Positions 44,115 through 53,159 of a stretch of DNA of 64,000 bases are shown one piece after another; positions within the stretch are counted from its first letter, which is position 1, and every line of letters starts with the position of its first letter. Made by a program: the position numbers and the translations under genes. The notes under the pieces were generated by a model, which worked only from the letters and a program-made list of their open reading frames with translations, was not told the origin of the DNA and did not search any database. Source of the DNA: an uncultured Acetatifactor sp. (lineage in GTDB: Bacteria > Bacillota > Clostridia > Lachnospirales > Lachnospiraceae); the NCBI GenBank assembly GCA_910578815.1, contig CAJTSE010000010.1, positions 1 through 64,000 on the forward strand, in the 5' to 3' direction.

Positions 44115-44867
44115 TCAGGGGATGACCAGCGGCACGATGGTATCGCGGTAAATCACATACCCCTCTACCCTTCCAAACAGCTCCCATCCGAAATCCTGGG
44201 GATTCCCCAGGATTTCTTTTTCTTCCTGAAGGATAATATAATGGCAGGAACGTTCTCTGGCAAAGGGAACAAGCTCTTCTAAGTCTGCCGTCTGCTGCTC
44301 CATGGCGTAATAAAGCGGATCATAATGTCCGAAAACCTCCCTGCTGTATGGCATACAGACCGTAGCCTCATACTGACGGACATACAAAAACAGTTCAGAG
44401 GGAAATACGGCCATAACCTCCCGGCCGGGCACCACAATGGCATCACATATTTCCACCACACTTTGCGGCACATGATAGATATTTTCTGCTCTGCCATACA
44501 GCGGATTACTGTATACCAGCTTTCCGGACACTGCAATCAGAACAATCGCAGCCCCCGTAAACAAAAGCCTCTTTATCCCCGCAAGCTTGGTCTGAATACA
44601 TACTGCCGCATATGCAATGACAATAATGATCGGCATCAGCCAGCAGATACGAAAATAAATCTCACTGCCCACCATTCTGCAGAACACGGCCGCAAACAGC
44701 GGATTAAAATACAAGACCAGCATAATAACCGGCAGATAAACCAGAAAAACCCGTTTGGGCTTTTGCTTCTCATTGAGAAATAAATAGATCAACGCCGCCA
44801 GAAACCAGATCATCACAAATCCGCTTCCCATATACTTTTGAAAAATCGTTACTATATCTGTCCACAT
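44115..44867 (-). CDS. membrane protein with soluble C-terminal domain, function unknown
   Basis: A 250-residue protein with about four helices (14-32, 39-58, 70-90, 103-120), then about 130 soluble residues (VVPGREVMAVFPSELFLYVRQYEATVCMP; ARERSCHYIILQEEKE). No known catalytic motif. Helix spacing and its place right after the other multi-spanning protein suggest that the two make one GT-C-like membrane enzyme as separate chains. It has its own ribosome site (GGGGAAG), so this is not a frameshift. Confidence 0.55.
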   Translation of the reverse strand: MWTDIVTIFQKYMGSGFVMIWFLAALIYLFLNEKQKPKRVFLVYLPVIMLVLYFNPLFAAVFCRMVGSEIYFRICWLMPIIIVIAYAAVCIQTKLAGIKRLLFTGAAIVLIAVSGKLVYSNPLYGRAENIYHVPQSVVEICDAIVVPGREVMAVFPSELFLYVRQYEATVCMPYSREVFGHYDPLYYAMEQQTADLEELVPFARERSCHYIILQEEKEILGNPQDFGWELFGRVEGYVIYRDTIVPLVIP

Positions 44868-44927
44868 ATAAGAACTTCCCCGATCCTAAATTGTTCGCTG
44901 AGAAAGAATTGTTTTCTGAGCATGCAC

Positions 44928-46007
44928 TTAAGCAAGCAGCAAATATAAAAGCACAAACCCGGCCGGCACAATGCAGCATGCCGCCACAGGCAGAATTACC
45001 TTCCATCTGCGATAACATACGGCAACACAGAGTCCTCCCGCCCCCAGCGCAAGACAGACCATCAAAGCCCCTTGGGTACTGCACAGACAGCCGGAAACCA
45101 TGGCCATCCCCACCGTCAGCCAATACCGAAGACCAGGTTTTTCACCGTTCTGCAGCTTCTCCGCCAAAAGGAACAAAAGGAGCAAAATAAAAGGAATGAC
45201 AATATTTGCCAAAACGGCTTTTCCCTGAGCCGTCCTTACCAGCAAAAAATTCTCCGAGGTATAAAGGGACTGCCCGCCAAAGATCACCAGCAGCTCAATA
45301 AAGAGCAAAAACAGCGGAAGCCCCCGGCGCCTGTCTCCCACAAGGCGCTTTCCGATCAGATAAAAACAGGCATACGCCATGGCAATCAGCACGATAGGCA
45401 GGATAATCTGTGACATCGTTGCCGCATGGATACCCGTCAGTCTGGATAAAAATGCAATCCAGATCGGGAAAGGCGCCAGTCCGTGGCGTGCGTCAAATAT
45501 GGTAGGCCGCCCGGTATAGGGCAGAATCTGATACATGGCATTGGACTTTTCCGTGACAGTCGTCACCGCCACATAAAAAGCATCATCCCCTTCCTCATAG
45601 GCAAGTACTGCTGCAAGAACCAGCTGCAAAATAAGCAGCGCCATGACCACCAGCCACAGCATAATTGCCGCCTTATCCTTTCTGCCATCAGATCTCACGA
45701 CGTTGATGACCGCCGCCCTCTGCCTCTTCCTCCGAAGCATCATTGCCAACGCAGTAACCGACACCACCATCGTAAATAAGCCAAACAGCAGACAAAGATG
45801 CCTGAAATTATCCTTCTGCCAGGCCAGGATCAAGGGTACACATATCATCTGAAAGCCTGCCCAGAGAAGCATCTGCCCGCTCACCCAGCAATAAATAGGA
45901 TTTCTCCCTTCTTTTGTCTCCGGCCGGAGCAAAAGGCTGCCTGCAAGAAACGGCACCACTCCCAGCAGCAATATGAGAATCAAAAACTGAACCACCATTC
46001 GAATCAT
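44928..46007 (-). CDS. multi-spanning membrane protein, DUF6077-like
   Basis: A 359-residue protein with nine or ten helices. A loop after helix four, EEGDDAFYVAVTTVTEKSNAMYQ, has the acidic pair expected of a GT-C first outer loop, and HGLAPFPIWIAFLSRLTG resembles proteins annotated DUF6077. GT-C enzymes use polyprenyl-linked sugars outside the membrane. It starts three bases after the stop of rffA. Function is inferred from fold and place. Confidence 0.5.
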   Translation of the reverse strand: MIRMVVQFLILILLLGVVPFLAGSLLLRPETKEGRNPIYCWVSGQMLLWAGFQMICVPLILAWQKDNFRHLCLLFGLFTMVVSVTALAMMLRRKRQRAAVINVVRSDGRKDKAAIMLWLVVMALLILQLVLAAVLAYEEGDDAFYVAVTTVTEKSNAMYQILPYTGRPTIFDARHGLAPFPIWIAFLSRLTGIHAATMSQIILPIVLIAMAYACFYLIGKRLVGDRRRGLPLFLLFIELLVIFGGQSLYTSENFLLVRTAQGKAVLANIVIPFILLLLFLLAEKLQNGEKPGLRYWLTVGMAMVSGCLCSTQGALMVCLALGAGGLCVAVCYRRWKVILPVAACCIVPAGFVLLYLLLA

Positions 46008-46010
46008 TCC

Positions 46011-47132
46011 CTAGAACCTCTTGATCACGTCACAAATCATATCAACCTGTTCCGGAGCCAGCCCGTAATACATGGGCAGACGCATCAGCCGCTCGCTCTC
46101 TCTGGTGGTATATTTATCCTCACCGTGAAACCGTCCGAATTTCTCTCCTGCAGGAGCCGTATGCAGCGGAATATAGTGAAATACGGAAAGAATCTCATGT
46201 TTTTTCAAATCTGCGATCCTTGCGCTCCGCTCTTCAATGTCCTTTGCTTTGATATAAAACATATGGGCATTGTGTACACAGCCCTCCGGCACTACAGGCA
46301 ACTCTATTTTTCCGGCTTCCGCCAAAGGCAGCAGGTTTTGATAATAACGGTCCCACAAGGCAAGCCGGGCCTCATTGATTTCATCCGCCATTTCCAGCTG
46401 AGCATATAGATAGGCCGCATTCATATCGCTGGGAAGGTAGGAAGAGCCATAGTTGATCCAGGTATACTTATCAATCTGGCCCCTGTAATACTTGCTGCGG
46501 TTGGTACCCTTTTCCCTGATAATTTCCGCTTCTTCCACCTTATTTTCATCCCGAATCAGCAAAGCGCCTCCTTCTCCCATGCTGTAATTCTTCGTCTCAT
46601 GGAAGCTGAAGCAGCCAAAATCACCAAAAGTCCCCAGAGCTTTCCCCTTATAGGAAGCCATGATGCCTTGCGCTGCGTCTTCAATAACCGCCAGGCCATG
46701 CCTGTCCGCAATCTCCATAATCGTATCCATCTCGCAGGAAACCCCTGCATAATGAACCGGTACGATAGCCCGTGTTTTTTCCGTCACCGCCGCCTCAATC
46801 AGCTTTTCGTCAATATTCATGGTATCCGGCCTAATGTCCACAAACACGGGAACCGCCCCCCGCAGCACAAAAGCATCCGCCGTTGACACAAAGGTATAGG
46901 AGGGCATAATGACCTCATCCCCCGGCTTTATATCGGTGAGCAGAGCTGCCAGCTCCGTAGCATGGGTACAAGAGGTGGTAAGAAGACATTTGGTCGTTCC
47001 CGTCCTCTCTTCGATCCACTCGTTACACTTTCTGGTATATGTGCCGTCTCCGCAGATCTTCTGGTTTCTGACACACTCCTGAATATATTCCATTGCCCTT
47101 CCCGCACAAGGCGGCACGTTAAAATTAATCAT
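46011..47132 (-). CDS. rffA: dTDP-4-amino-4,6-dideoxygalactose transaminase
   Basis: PLP-dependent DegT/DnrJ/EryC1 aminotransferase of 373 residues. It is strikingly close to enterobacterial RffA/WecE along its length: CGDGTYTRKCNEW, PGDEVIMPSYTFVSTA, VPVHYAGVSCEMDTIM, EDAAQGIMASYKGKALG, SFHETKNYSMGEGG (PLP Lys) and FHYIPLHTAPAGEKFG. Known RffA turns dTDP-4-keto-6-deoxyglucose into dTDP-Fuc4N. RfbA and RfbB upstream supply the substrate. AGGAGG is eight bases before ATG. Confidence 0.92.
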   Translation of the reverse strand: MINFNVPPCAGRAMEYIQECVRNQKICGDGTYTRKCNEWIEERTGTTKCLLTTSCTHATELAALLTDIKPGDEVIMPSYTFVSTADAFVLRGAVPVFVDIRPDTMNIDEKLIEAAVTEKTRAIVPVHYAGVSCEMDTIMEIADRHGLAVIEDAAQGIMASYKGKALGTFGDFGCFSFHETKNYSMGEGGALLIRDENKVEEAEIIREKGTNRSKYYRGQIDKYTWINYGSSYLPSDMNAAYLYAQLEMADEINEARLALWDRYYQNLLPLAEAGKIELPVVPEGCVHNAHMFYIKAKDIEERSARIADLKKHEILSVFHYIPLHTAPAGEKFGRFHGEDKYTTRESERLMRLPMYYGLAPEQVDMICDVIKRF

Positions 47133-47176
47133 CTCTGTATCCTCCTGTTCTCAAATCTATCTGTTCTTCATTCCTT

Positions 47177-48130
47177 TCACGATTTCCAGGTCCCCGTTAC
47201 CCTGCCCTGTATATTTCCCGTCACTCTGCTGATGATATATTTGGGCCTGCCCTTTACCTCTTCATAAATTCTGGCAATATAATGCCCGATGATGCCTAAA
47301 CTCAGCATCAAAAAACCGCCGATAATCAAGATCAGCAGAATCACCGTAGTAAAGCCCTCTACGGAATTTCCCATCAGAAACCGCACAAAGGTCTGTACCG
47401 CCAGGACAATGCTAAACAGAATGGATACCATTCCCATCACCGTCACCACTTGCAGCGGAAAGGTGCTGAAGGAGGTTGCGTTGGAAACGGCATACTTCAT
47501 CAAACTCCAAAAAGACCATTTACTCTCCCCGAACTGTCTTTCCTGCACCTCATACTGCACGGATTCCGTTCGAAACCCCACCCAGAAGCTCAAAGCCCGG
47601 AAAAAGGTATTCCGCTCAGGAAGGCTTAACAGCACATCCACCACCTTGCGGTCCAAAAGCTTAAAATCCGAGGACGCATTCATATCTATCTTTATCAGCC
47701 TGCTCATAATCATATAAAAAAGGCCTGCCGAAAGTCTGTGACCCAGGCTTTCCCTGCCCCGGCTGGTTTTGATCCCCTCCACAATCTCCGCGCCGTTTTG
47801 CCAGAGCTCCCACATTTTCAGAATCACCTCCGGCGGATGCTGCAGATCACAATCCATAACCACCACCGCATCCCCTGAGGCCAATTCAAGTCCGGCAAAA
47901 ATCCCCGCCTCCTTGCCGAAGTTTCGGGAAAATTCCGCTCCTTTTATTCTTGGATTTTTTTCCGCTGCCTTCAATATTTCTCCGTAGGTGCCATCCGTGG
48001 AGCCGTCACTGATAAACACCAGCTCGTACTCGATTCCTTTCTCCGCAAGCAGCACGGACAAAACCTCCGCCGTATTTACGATATTCTGTTCTTCGTTATA
48101 GGCCGGCAAAACGATGGATAACAACGCCAT
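47177..48130 (-). CDS. GtrB/ArnC-like polyprenyl-phosphate glycosyltransferase
   Basis: A GT2 enzyme of 317 residues that loads a sugar onto polyprenyl phosphate. It has LSIVLPAYNEE, FISDGSTDGT, VVMDCDLQHPPEV (catalytic/metal segment) and SRGRESLGHRLSAG. Two C-terminal helices (about 235-256 and 270-290) and IARIYEEVKGRPKYII are typical of the group. It sits 21 nt after the GtrII-like gene; GtrB and GtrII act in series in phage-type O-antigen glucosylation. Confidence 0.9.
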   Translation of the reverse strand: MALLSIVLPAYNEEQNIVNTAEVLSVLLAEKGIEYELVFISDGSTDGTYGEILKAAEKNPRIKGAEFSRNFGKEAGIFAGLELASGDAVVVMDCDLQHPPEVILKMWELWQNGAEIVEGIKTSRGRESLGHRLSAGLFYMIMSRLIKIDMNASSDFKLLDRKVVDVLLSLPERNTFFRALSFWVGFRTESVQYEVQERQFGESKWSFWSLMKYAVSNATSFSTFPLQVVTVMGMVSILFSIVLAVQTFVRFLMGNSVEGFTTVILLILIIGGFLMLSLGIIGHYIARIYEEVKGRPKYIISRVTGNIQGRVTGTWKS

Positions 48131-48151
48131 CTTGTTTCTCCTTTAAATGTA

Positions 48152-49696
48152 TTAATGTAAATTCTCCGTCTTGATATACAAAATCCCGTCAATGATGCGA
48201 ATGGAATTTTCCCCCGGAAAGCTATCCATGGCAATATATTCCGGGTGGTCATACATATCCGCCATAGCTTCCGGCGGCAGGATATTTAAAGTGGCCCCCA
48301 GATAATGCTTCAAAAACAGCCTGTAATTTTCTCCTGTATATAACAGGCTGTCTCCATTGATTCCGATCATCCCTGAGGTCACAGACAGCGTAATGTCCGT
48401 AACCGGAAACTGCTCGTCCCCCACCACGCCGATCATTGCGATAGGAATCCCCGGATAATAGCCGGGAGTCTGCTCTATCCTGTCCAGCAGCCGCACACAG
48501 TAAGCATAAGTCTTCTCATACCGTTTATGCAGGTTGGAATAGCCGATATTATCCGTAACTCCGTAAAAAAACACCAACACGAAAGCCGCCGCCAGCGCCG
48601 CCCACTCCAAAACCGCCCCCTGACGCAGCTCGCTGCCGCATTTTTCAATAAAGGCAATCATGCCGACAGGAAAAAGCACCCACTGATAACGCATCAGCAG
48701 ATGGTAGTTCACTCCGGGAGATACCAGCAGAATCACATTGCACACCAGGGGCTGCACCAAAAGCGCTATGATCATTATAATAAAAAACCAGGGACTCTTC
48801 CACCATTTTCTTTTTACCGCCAGAAAAACCCCGGCCGCCAGCGCCGCGCAGATCAGCAAAAGCCAGGCCGCCCCCGAAATTCCGTTGTTAAACAGTACGT
48901 TGCCCTTAACGGAAAACCCGGCAAAATCCCTATACATTCCGACCACCCTGTCCGCGATCCCCTCCGAAATCCCGGCAGACATTCCTGAAATCCCCTGGTA
49001 AGAATCCAGTTCCTTCCCCTGAAGCTGCAGCAGGACTTGAAGGCTCACATAGTAAAGTACTGCCCCCAGCAGCCCCATATAAAGATAACGCAGCCCTCGT
49101 TTCACCTTCTCTTTCCACGCCGTCTGCTCCATGGCCAGCATCATAATAGCAAAAACAGAGAGCAGCATGGCAACCGCCAAATAGCTCTGATAGGTGCCCA
49201 GGCTGAGAGCCAGGCAAAGGCCTCCGGGCAGAAAACCATATCGGTACTTTGTAGTAAACAGCACAGCCAGCACAGCCAGCAGCAGCGCCAGCATATACCC
49301 GTCCAGAGTAAACACATAGGCAAAGGTAGAGACAAGGGCCGGAAAGGCCGTAAGAAGCCCGCTGACCGCCACAATGGCCCAGCCTTTTTTCATTTCCAGC
49401 AGCTCCGTCAGCACAGCCGCTGTTATACTTAAGTACAACAGCCCCAGAAGACCGATCACCCAGGGAATGTTATAATAAGACGAAAAGCCGCAGGCAACCG
49501 TGAGAAACCACCGCCCTGAGGTAATCATATTCTGGTCAAAATACATACTGTCCAAACCATCGTGATTGGGAATTTCCGAAAGCAGGATCGGCATATGTAT
49601 CAGCAGACCGATCACAAACGCGCTGAAAAAAGCCAGCTTCCATTCCTTTTTAATTTTTCCCCATCCCTTTTTCAGCGCCTGTGCAGGTGCAAGCAT
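48152..49696 (-). CDS. GtrII-family glucosyltransferase-like membrane protein
   Basis: A 514-residue protein with about eleven helices. The first outer loop IPNHDGLDSMYFDQNMITSGRW and the following SGRWFLTVACGFSSYYN fit the Glucos_trans_II (GtrII) family, GT-C enzymes that move glucose from polyprenyl phosphate to a surface polymer outside the cell. A soluble C-terminal part of about 100 residues follows. ATG at 49696 has AAGGA about ten bases upstream. The partner GtrB-like enzyme is next; no GtrA flippase is seen. Confidence 0.8.
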   Translation of the reverse strand: MLAPAQALKKGWGKIKKEWKLAFFSAFVIGLLIHMPILLSEIPNHDGLDSMYFDQNMITSGRWFLTVACGFSSYYNIPWVIGLLGLLYLSITAAVLTELLEMKKGWAIVAVSGLLTAFPALVSTFAYVFTLDGYMLALLLAVLAVLFTTKYRYGFLPGGLCLALSLGTYQSYLAVAMLLSVFAIMMLAMEQTAWKEKVKRGLRYLYMGLLGAVLYYVSLQVLLQLQGKELDSYQGISGMSAGISEGIADRVVGMYRDFAGFSVKGNVLFNNGISGAAWLLLICAALAAGVFLAVKRKWWKSPWFFIIMIIALLVQPLVCNVILLVSPGVNYHLLMRYQWVLFPVGMIAFIEKCGSELRQGAVLEWAALAAAFVLVFFYGVTDNIGYSNLHKRYEKTYAYCVRLLDRIEQTPGYYPGIPIAMIGVVGDEQFPVTDITLSVTSGMIGINGDSLLYTGENYRLFLKHYLGATLNILPPEAMADMYDHPEYIAMDSFPGENSIRIIDGILYIKTENLH

Positions 49697-49715
49697 ATTC
49701 TTCACGTCCTTCCCT

Positions 49716-50744
49716 TTACTTCCTAAATTCGCACAGCTCCCTGGCAATTCTCAGAGCTCCCTGTCCGTCCACCAGTTTCCTCAGCTTTTGACTGTAGCTT
49801 TTTCGCAGCTGCCAGTCCGCTGCCAGCCTGTCCAAATGATATACAATTTCCTCCGTCATGGCTTCTCCCTGAGCCAAATAATTACCTGCAAAATCGACCA
49901 GCCCTCTCTCTGCAAAGCCCCGCACAATGCGCTCCTGATTGTCCACAAAGGAAAAACAGATCACGGGCACCCCTGCTGCACTGAGCTCATACATGGTGGA
50001 ACCGCCTGCGGACACTGCCAGATCACTTTCCCGCATTAGCTCCGACATGTTTCCCACGTTACTGCAGACCCGCACATTTTCATGTCGGTTTGCAAGCTCC
50101 TGCAGCTCATTCAAATGTGTATTATACGCTCCGCTGATCACCGTATATCGCAGGTCCGCCATATTGGGGCCCGCCAGGGCCCTTTTCAGCAGTTTCGTTC
50201 CCAGATTATATTGGTCGCTGCCTCCGGTGGTAATCAGCACCCTCTCGGCTTTCTCACGAACCGTATAATCCACCTCCGTAAATTCCTTTCTCAGGGGAAC
50301 GTAACCGGGGCCCAGCAGGTACTTTGTTCCCGTTTCCCCTGCTGCCCTATAAAGGGCATCGGAAGCAAAAATATTATAATTAATCAGCACATCCACCGGG
50401 TATCCCGTCAGCACTCCGTCATCCAAAAGCCCGGTCGGCACATCTTTTCGTATCTCCCGAAAATATTCCGGCGTGGCATAATAGCTGTCCACCAATAAAA
50501 AATCCGGCCTTTTCTCCCTAAAGATCCGCCGCAGCACCGGCAGTTCTTCTTCCAGGGCAGTATAATCGGTATCCAAAACCAGGTACTGCTGATTTCTATT
50601 CTTCAGCAGGCGGCTCCCTTCCTTGTCCGCAATCAGAAAACATACCTGCTGTCCGCACTGTTTCATTGCGTCTGCAATGGCCATGCAGCGCATCACATGC
50701 CCTGTTCCGATCTTTTCATTGGCATCGGCCCGAATGCAAATCAT
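49716..50744 (-). CDS. pseG: PseG: UDP-2,4-diacetamido-trideoxy-altropyranose hydrolase
   Basis: Pseudaminic acid pathway step four: removes UDP before condensation. A GT-B-like protein of 342 residues with ICIRADANEKIGTGHVMRC (catalytic His in GTGHVMRC), VDSYYATPEYF, a GGSDQYN loop and SAGGSTMYELSAAGVP, the UDP-binding site. The ATG overlaps the stop of the upstream pseI fusion (ATGA) with GGAGGGG as ribosome site, so translation is coupled. Confidence 0.92.
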   Translation of the reverse strand: MICIRADANEKIGTGHVMRCMAIADAMKQCGQQVCFLIADKEGSRLLKNRNQQYLVLDTDYTALEEELPVLRRIFREKRPDFLLVDSYYATPEYFREIRKDVPTGLLDDGVLTGYPVDVLINYNIFASDALYRAAGETGTKYLLGPGYVPLRKEFTEVDYTVREKAERVLITTGGSDQYNLGTKLLKRALAGPNMADLRYTVISGAYNTHLNELQELANRHENVRVCSNVGNMSELMRESDLAVSAGGSTMYELSAAGVPVICFSFVDNQERIVRGFAERGLVDFAGNYLAQGEAMTEEIVYHLDRLAADWQLRKSYSQKLRKLVDGQGALRIARELCEFRK

Positions 50745-52375
50745 AACTGCCCCTCCAGGGATTTCTTAAAATCGTCAATCCCGTCCTCCCATGTAAATCC
50801 ATACTTTTCGCGGATTTCCTCCAGCTCCTTCAAGCGATGACAAGTTCCCTCTCCCGCCTGCCTGCGGGGCTTCAGCTCTCCCGCCTTTATTTTCTCCCAA
50901 TTTTCTTGAAACAGCTCCTGAATCGCCGCCAAAAGCTGATTGTAGGTGCTGGCAAAGGTCTCCCTGCTTTCGTCAAACGTAAGCTGTCGCTGACAGAGAA
51001 TATCTCCCGTATCCAGCCCCTGATCCACCAGATGGATGGTAACGCCCTTGGGCGTATTATCCCAAAAGCTGAAAAAATTAGGGGCGGATCCTCTGTTATA
51101 GGGCAGAAACGAGGTGTGCAGATTAATAATCCTGCCCGGCATCAGCCGCAGCACCGCTTCCGGAATGAGATGCCTGTAGTTAAAGCTGACAATAAAGGAA
51201 GGAGCCAGCTGCTCCACCATCTCCGGCGTCAGCTTGTTTGCCACCTTATAGACCTTTGATTCCTTCTGCTTCAGCCAACGGTACAAGCCTTCCGTATTGT
51301 CATTGTTTGTGGCGAACAGAATTGCCCCCTTCTCCAGAGCTTCAAAGGAAACAGGCGTTCCCCGTTTCAAATCCCTGTCCGCACGCATACCCAAAACGTC
51401 CCTGTGGTACTTGGGTTTTAAGCCATAGCCTGGGCGGATAATACGGGTATTTTCTCCCGTCAGTTCCTCCCCCCTTGCAATATCCTTCACGACAAAGACG
51501 GACCGCCTGAATACCATGCTGCTCTCTTCTTCCGGAGTAACCCCGTAAAAAGGCCTGCCCAGCGCCGCCTCTGCCTGCCGAATTTCCCGCACCATGACAC
51601 TGTATTCCTCCGGCGTCATAGAAAAAGAGGCATCCGGATTTTCGATCTCGCGGCTGAGGCAGAAATGCTTCTCCACAATCGCCGCACCCAATCCGACGGC
51701 GGTCACCGCACTTAAGGAACCCATGGAATGATCGGACAGTCCTACAGGAATCCCAAACCGCTCCTGCATGTCCTGAATGGTACGCAGATTCATCTTTGCC
51801 GGATCCGCCGGATAGGCACTGGAACATTTCAGCAGAGCCAGCTGACGGTTGCCCGTGCTGTATACCGTCTCCACCGCCTCCCGAATCTCTTCCAGGCTTC
51901 CCATGCCCGTAGACATAATCACCGGCTTTCCCTTGGATGCAATATACTCTACCAGCGGCAGATCCACCATCTCAAAGGAAGCAATTTTATAAAACTCCAG
52001 CCCCAGCCCCTCCAGGAAATCCACGGAAGAAACATCAAAGGGCGTGGAAAGAAAATCAATGCCCACCCTGTCTGCCTCTTCCTTAAGGATTCCCTGCCAT
52101 TCCCAGGGCATATACCCTTTTCCGTAAAGGCCGTAAAGATTTTCCCCCTCCCAGGTGCCGTTTTTGACCTGAAAATACTCGTTACTGCAGTCGATTGTCA
52201 GCGTATCCGGCGTGTAAGTCTGGACCTTGATGCAGTCCGCGCCGCTCTCCTTCGCCGCACGGATAATTTCCTTTGCTCTTTCCAGACTCCCCGCATGGTT
52301 TGCCGACATCTCCGCGATCATATAAACAGGACAGCCCTGACCGATATAACGGTTTCCTACTTTCATTTTGTTCAT
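50741..52375 (-). CDS. pseI: PseI-type nonulosonic acid synthase fused to a formyltransferase
   Basis: A 544-residue fusion. Residues 1-275 form the NeuB barrel (MIAEMSANHAGSLERA, DCIKVQTYTPDTL, LLKCSSAYPA, GLSDHSMGSL, EKHFCLSRE), where PEP condenses with the 6-deoxy-AltdiNAc product of PseG. Residues about 285-350 are the SAF antifreeze-like lid. Residues about 355-520 are a folate-dependent formyltransferase domain with NLHTSFLPYNRGSAP (catalytic Asn and His) and LDTGDIL (catalytic Asp). Normal PseI ends near 350. GGAGGT is six bases before ATG. Overlap with pseG implies an in-pathway role, perhaps N-formylation of the sugar. Confidence 0.88.
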   Translation of the reverse strand: MNKMKVGNRYIGQGCPVYMIAEMSANHAGSLERAKEIIRAAKESGADCIKVQTYTPDTLTIDCSNEYFQVKNGTWEGENLYGLYGKGYMPWEWQGILKEEADRVGIDFLSTPFDVSSVDFLEGLGLEFYKIASFEMVDLPLVEYIASKGKPVIMSTGMGSLEEIREAVETVYSTGNRQLALLKCSSAYPADPAKMNLRTIQDMQERFGIPVGLSDHSMGSLSAVTAVGLGAAIVEKHFCLSREIENPDASFSMTPEEYSVMVREIRQAEAALGRPFYGVTPEEESSMVFRRSVFVVKDIARGEELTGENTRIIRPGYGLKPKYHRDVLGMRADRDLKRGTPVSFEALEKGAILFATNNDNTEGLYRWLKQKESKVYKVANKLTPEMVEQLAPSFIVSFNYRHLIPEAVLRLMPGRIINLHTSFLPYNRGSAPNFFSFWDNTPKGVTIHLVDQGLDTGDILCQRQLTFDESRETFASTYNQLLAAIQELFQENWEKIKAGELKPRRQAGEGTCHRLKELEEIREKYGFTWEDGIDDFKKSLEGQL

Positions 52376-52388
52376 TTACGTACCTCCG

Positions 52389-53081
52389 TCAAAAGCCGCC
52401 GTGGCGCATTCGATATTTTACCTGAGCAAGCTCCCAGTCTTCCTCCGTGTCAATATCCTGAATCTCCATCTCCGGCAGAATCAGCGGCACGGTATTATCC
52501 ATTACCAGCGCCCTCTGCTCCAGAAAACTTTTTACTCTCAGGCAGTAAAATTGTCCCGCATCATGGTAAAAGGGCTCCAAATCCTGGGATCTGGTCTGCG
52601 CATATTCCGGCCACTTAAACTGCAGCCGGCCCTCCTGCATCACCACGCATCTCTGAGGTGGAAAGCTGTATCTGACCACCGGCAGCACGCTGTCCGCACC
52701 GCTCTCTTCCAGAAGGCTTACCGCCTGCCGCAGCCTTTCCGCCGTGACAAAGGGCGCCGTAGGGTAAACGCAGCACAGCGTATCAAAGCATTCCCCCCTC
52801 TTTTCATATTCCCCTAATACCTCCAGCAATACGCTGGTAGTGGTAGCAAAATCGCCTGCCGCTTCCTCACTGCGGCGGAAGGGCACCTCGGCACCGTACC
52901 GCCTTGCCATCTCCGCGATTTCTTCATCATCCGTGGACACCATCACCCTGTCAAACAGCCCACACTCCCTGGTCGCCTGAATGGAATATGCCAGAATAGG
53001 CTTTCCGCAGAACTCTCTGATATTTTTCCGTGGAATTCGCTTGCTGCCTCCACGTGCCGTAATAATCGCTATGGAACTCAT
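52389..53081 (-). CDS. pseF: pseudaminic acid cytidylyltransferase
   Basis: Activates pseudaminic acid with CTP to CMP-Pse. A 230-residue NeuA/KdsB-fold enzyme with ARGGSKRIPRKNIREFCG, MVSTDDEEIAEMA and FYHDAGQFYCL, the last being characteristic of PseF rather than NeuA. It starts 13 nt before pseI on the same strand, with AAGGAG ten bases upstream of ATG. It is followed by the fusion protein and PseG in one coupled unit. Confidence 0.92.
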   Translation of the reverse strand: MSSIAIITARGGSKRIPRKNIREFCGKPILAYSIQATRECGLFDRVMVSTDDEEIAEMARRYGAEVPFRRSEEAAGDFATTTSVLLEVLGEYEKRGECFDTLCCVYPTAPFVTAERLRQAVSLLEESGADSVLPVVRYSFPPQRCVVMQEGRLQFKWPEYAQTRSQDLEPFYHDAGQFYCLRVKSFLEQRALVMDNTVPLILPEMEIQDIDTEEDWELAQVKYRMRHGGF

Positions 53082-53159
53082 CCCCTGCTTTCTCCTTCCT
53101 GCCAGACTTCCCGCCTGCCACGGGCTTGAATCATGCTTCTTATACTGCCGGCCTTTTCC

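Noticed and set aside
44868..44927. A frameshift splitting one membrane protein into the 359- and 250-residue genes
   Set aside because: The downstream gene has its own ribosome site (GGGGAAG) and ATG after a 60-bp gap, so two genes fit better, although a joint function is possible.
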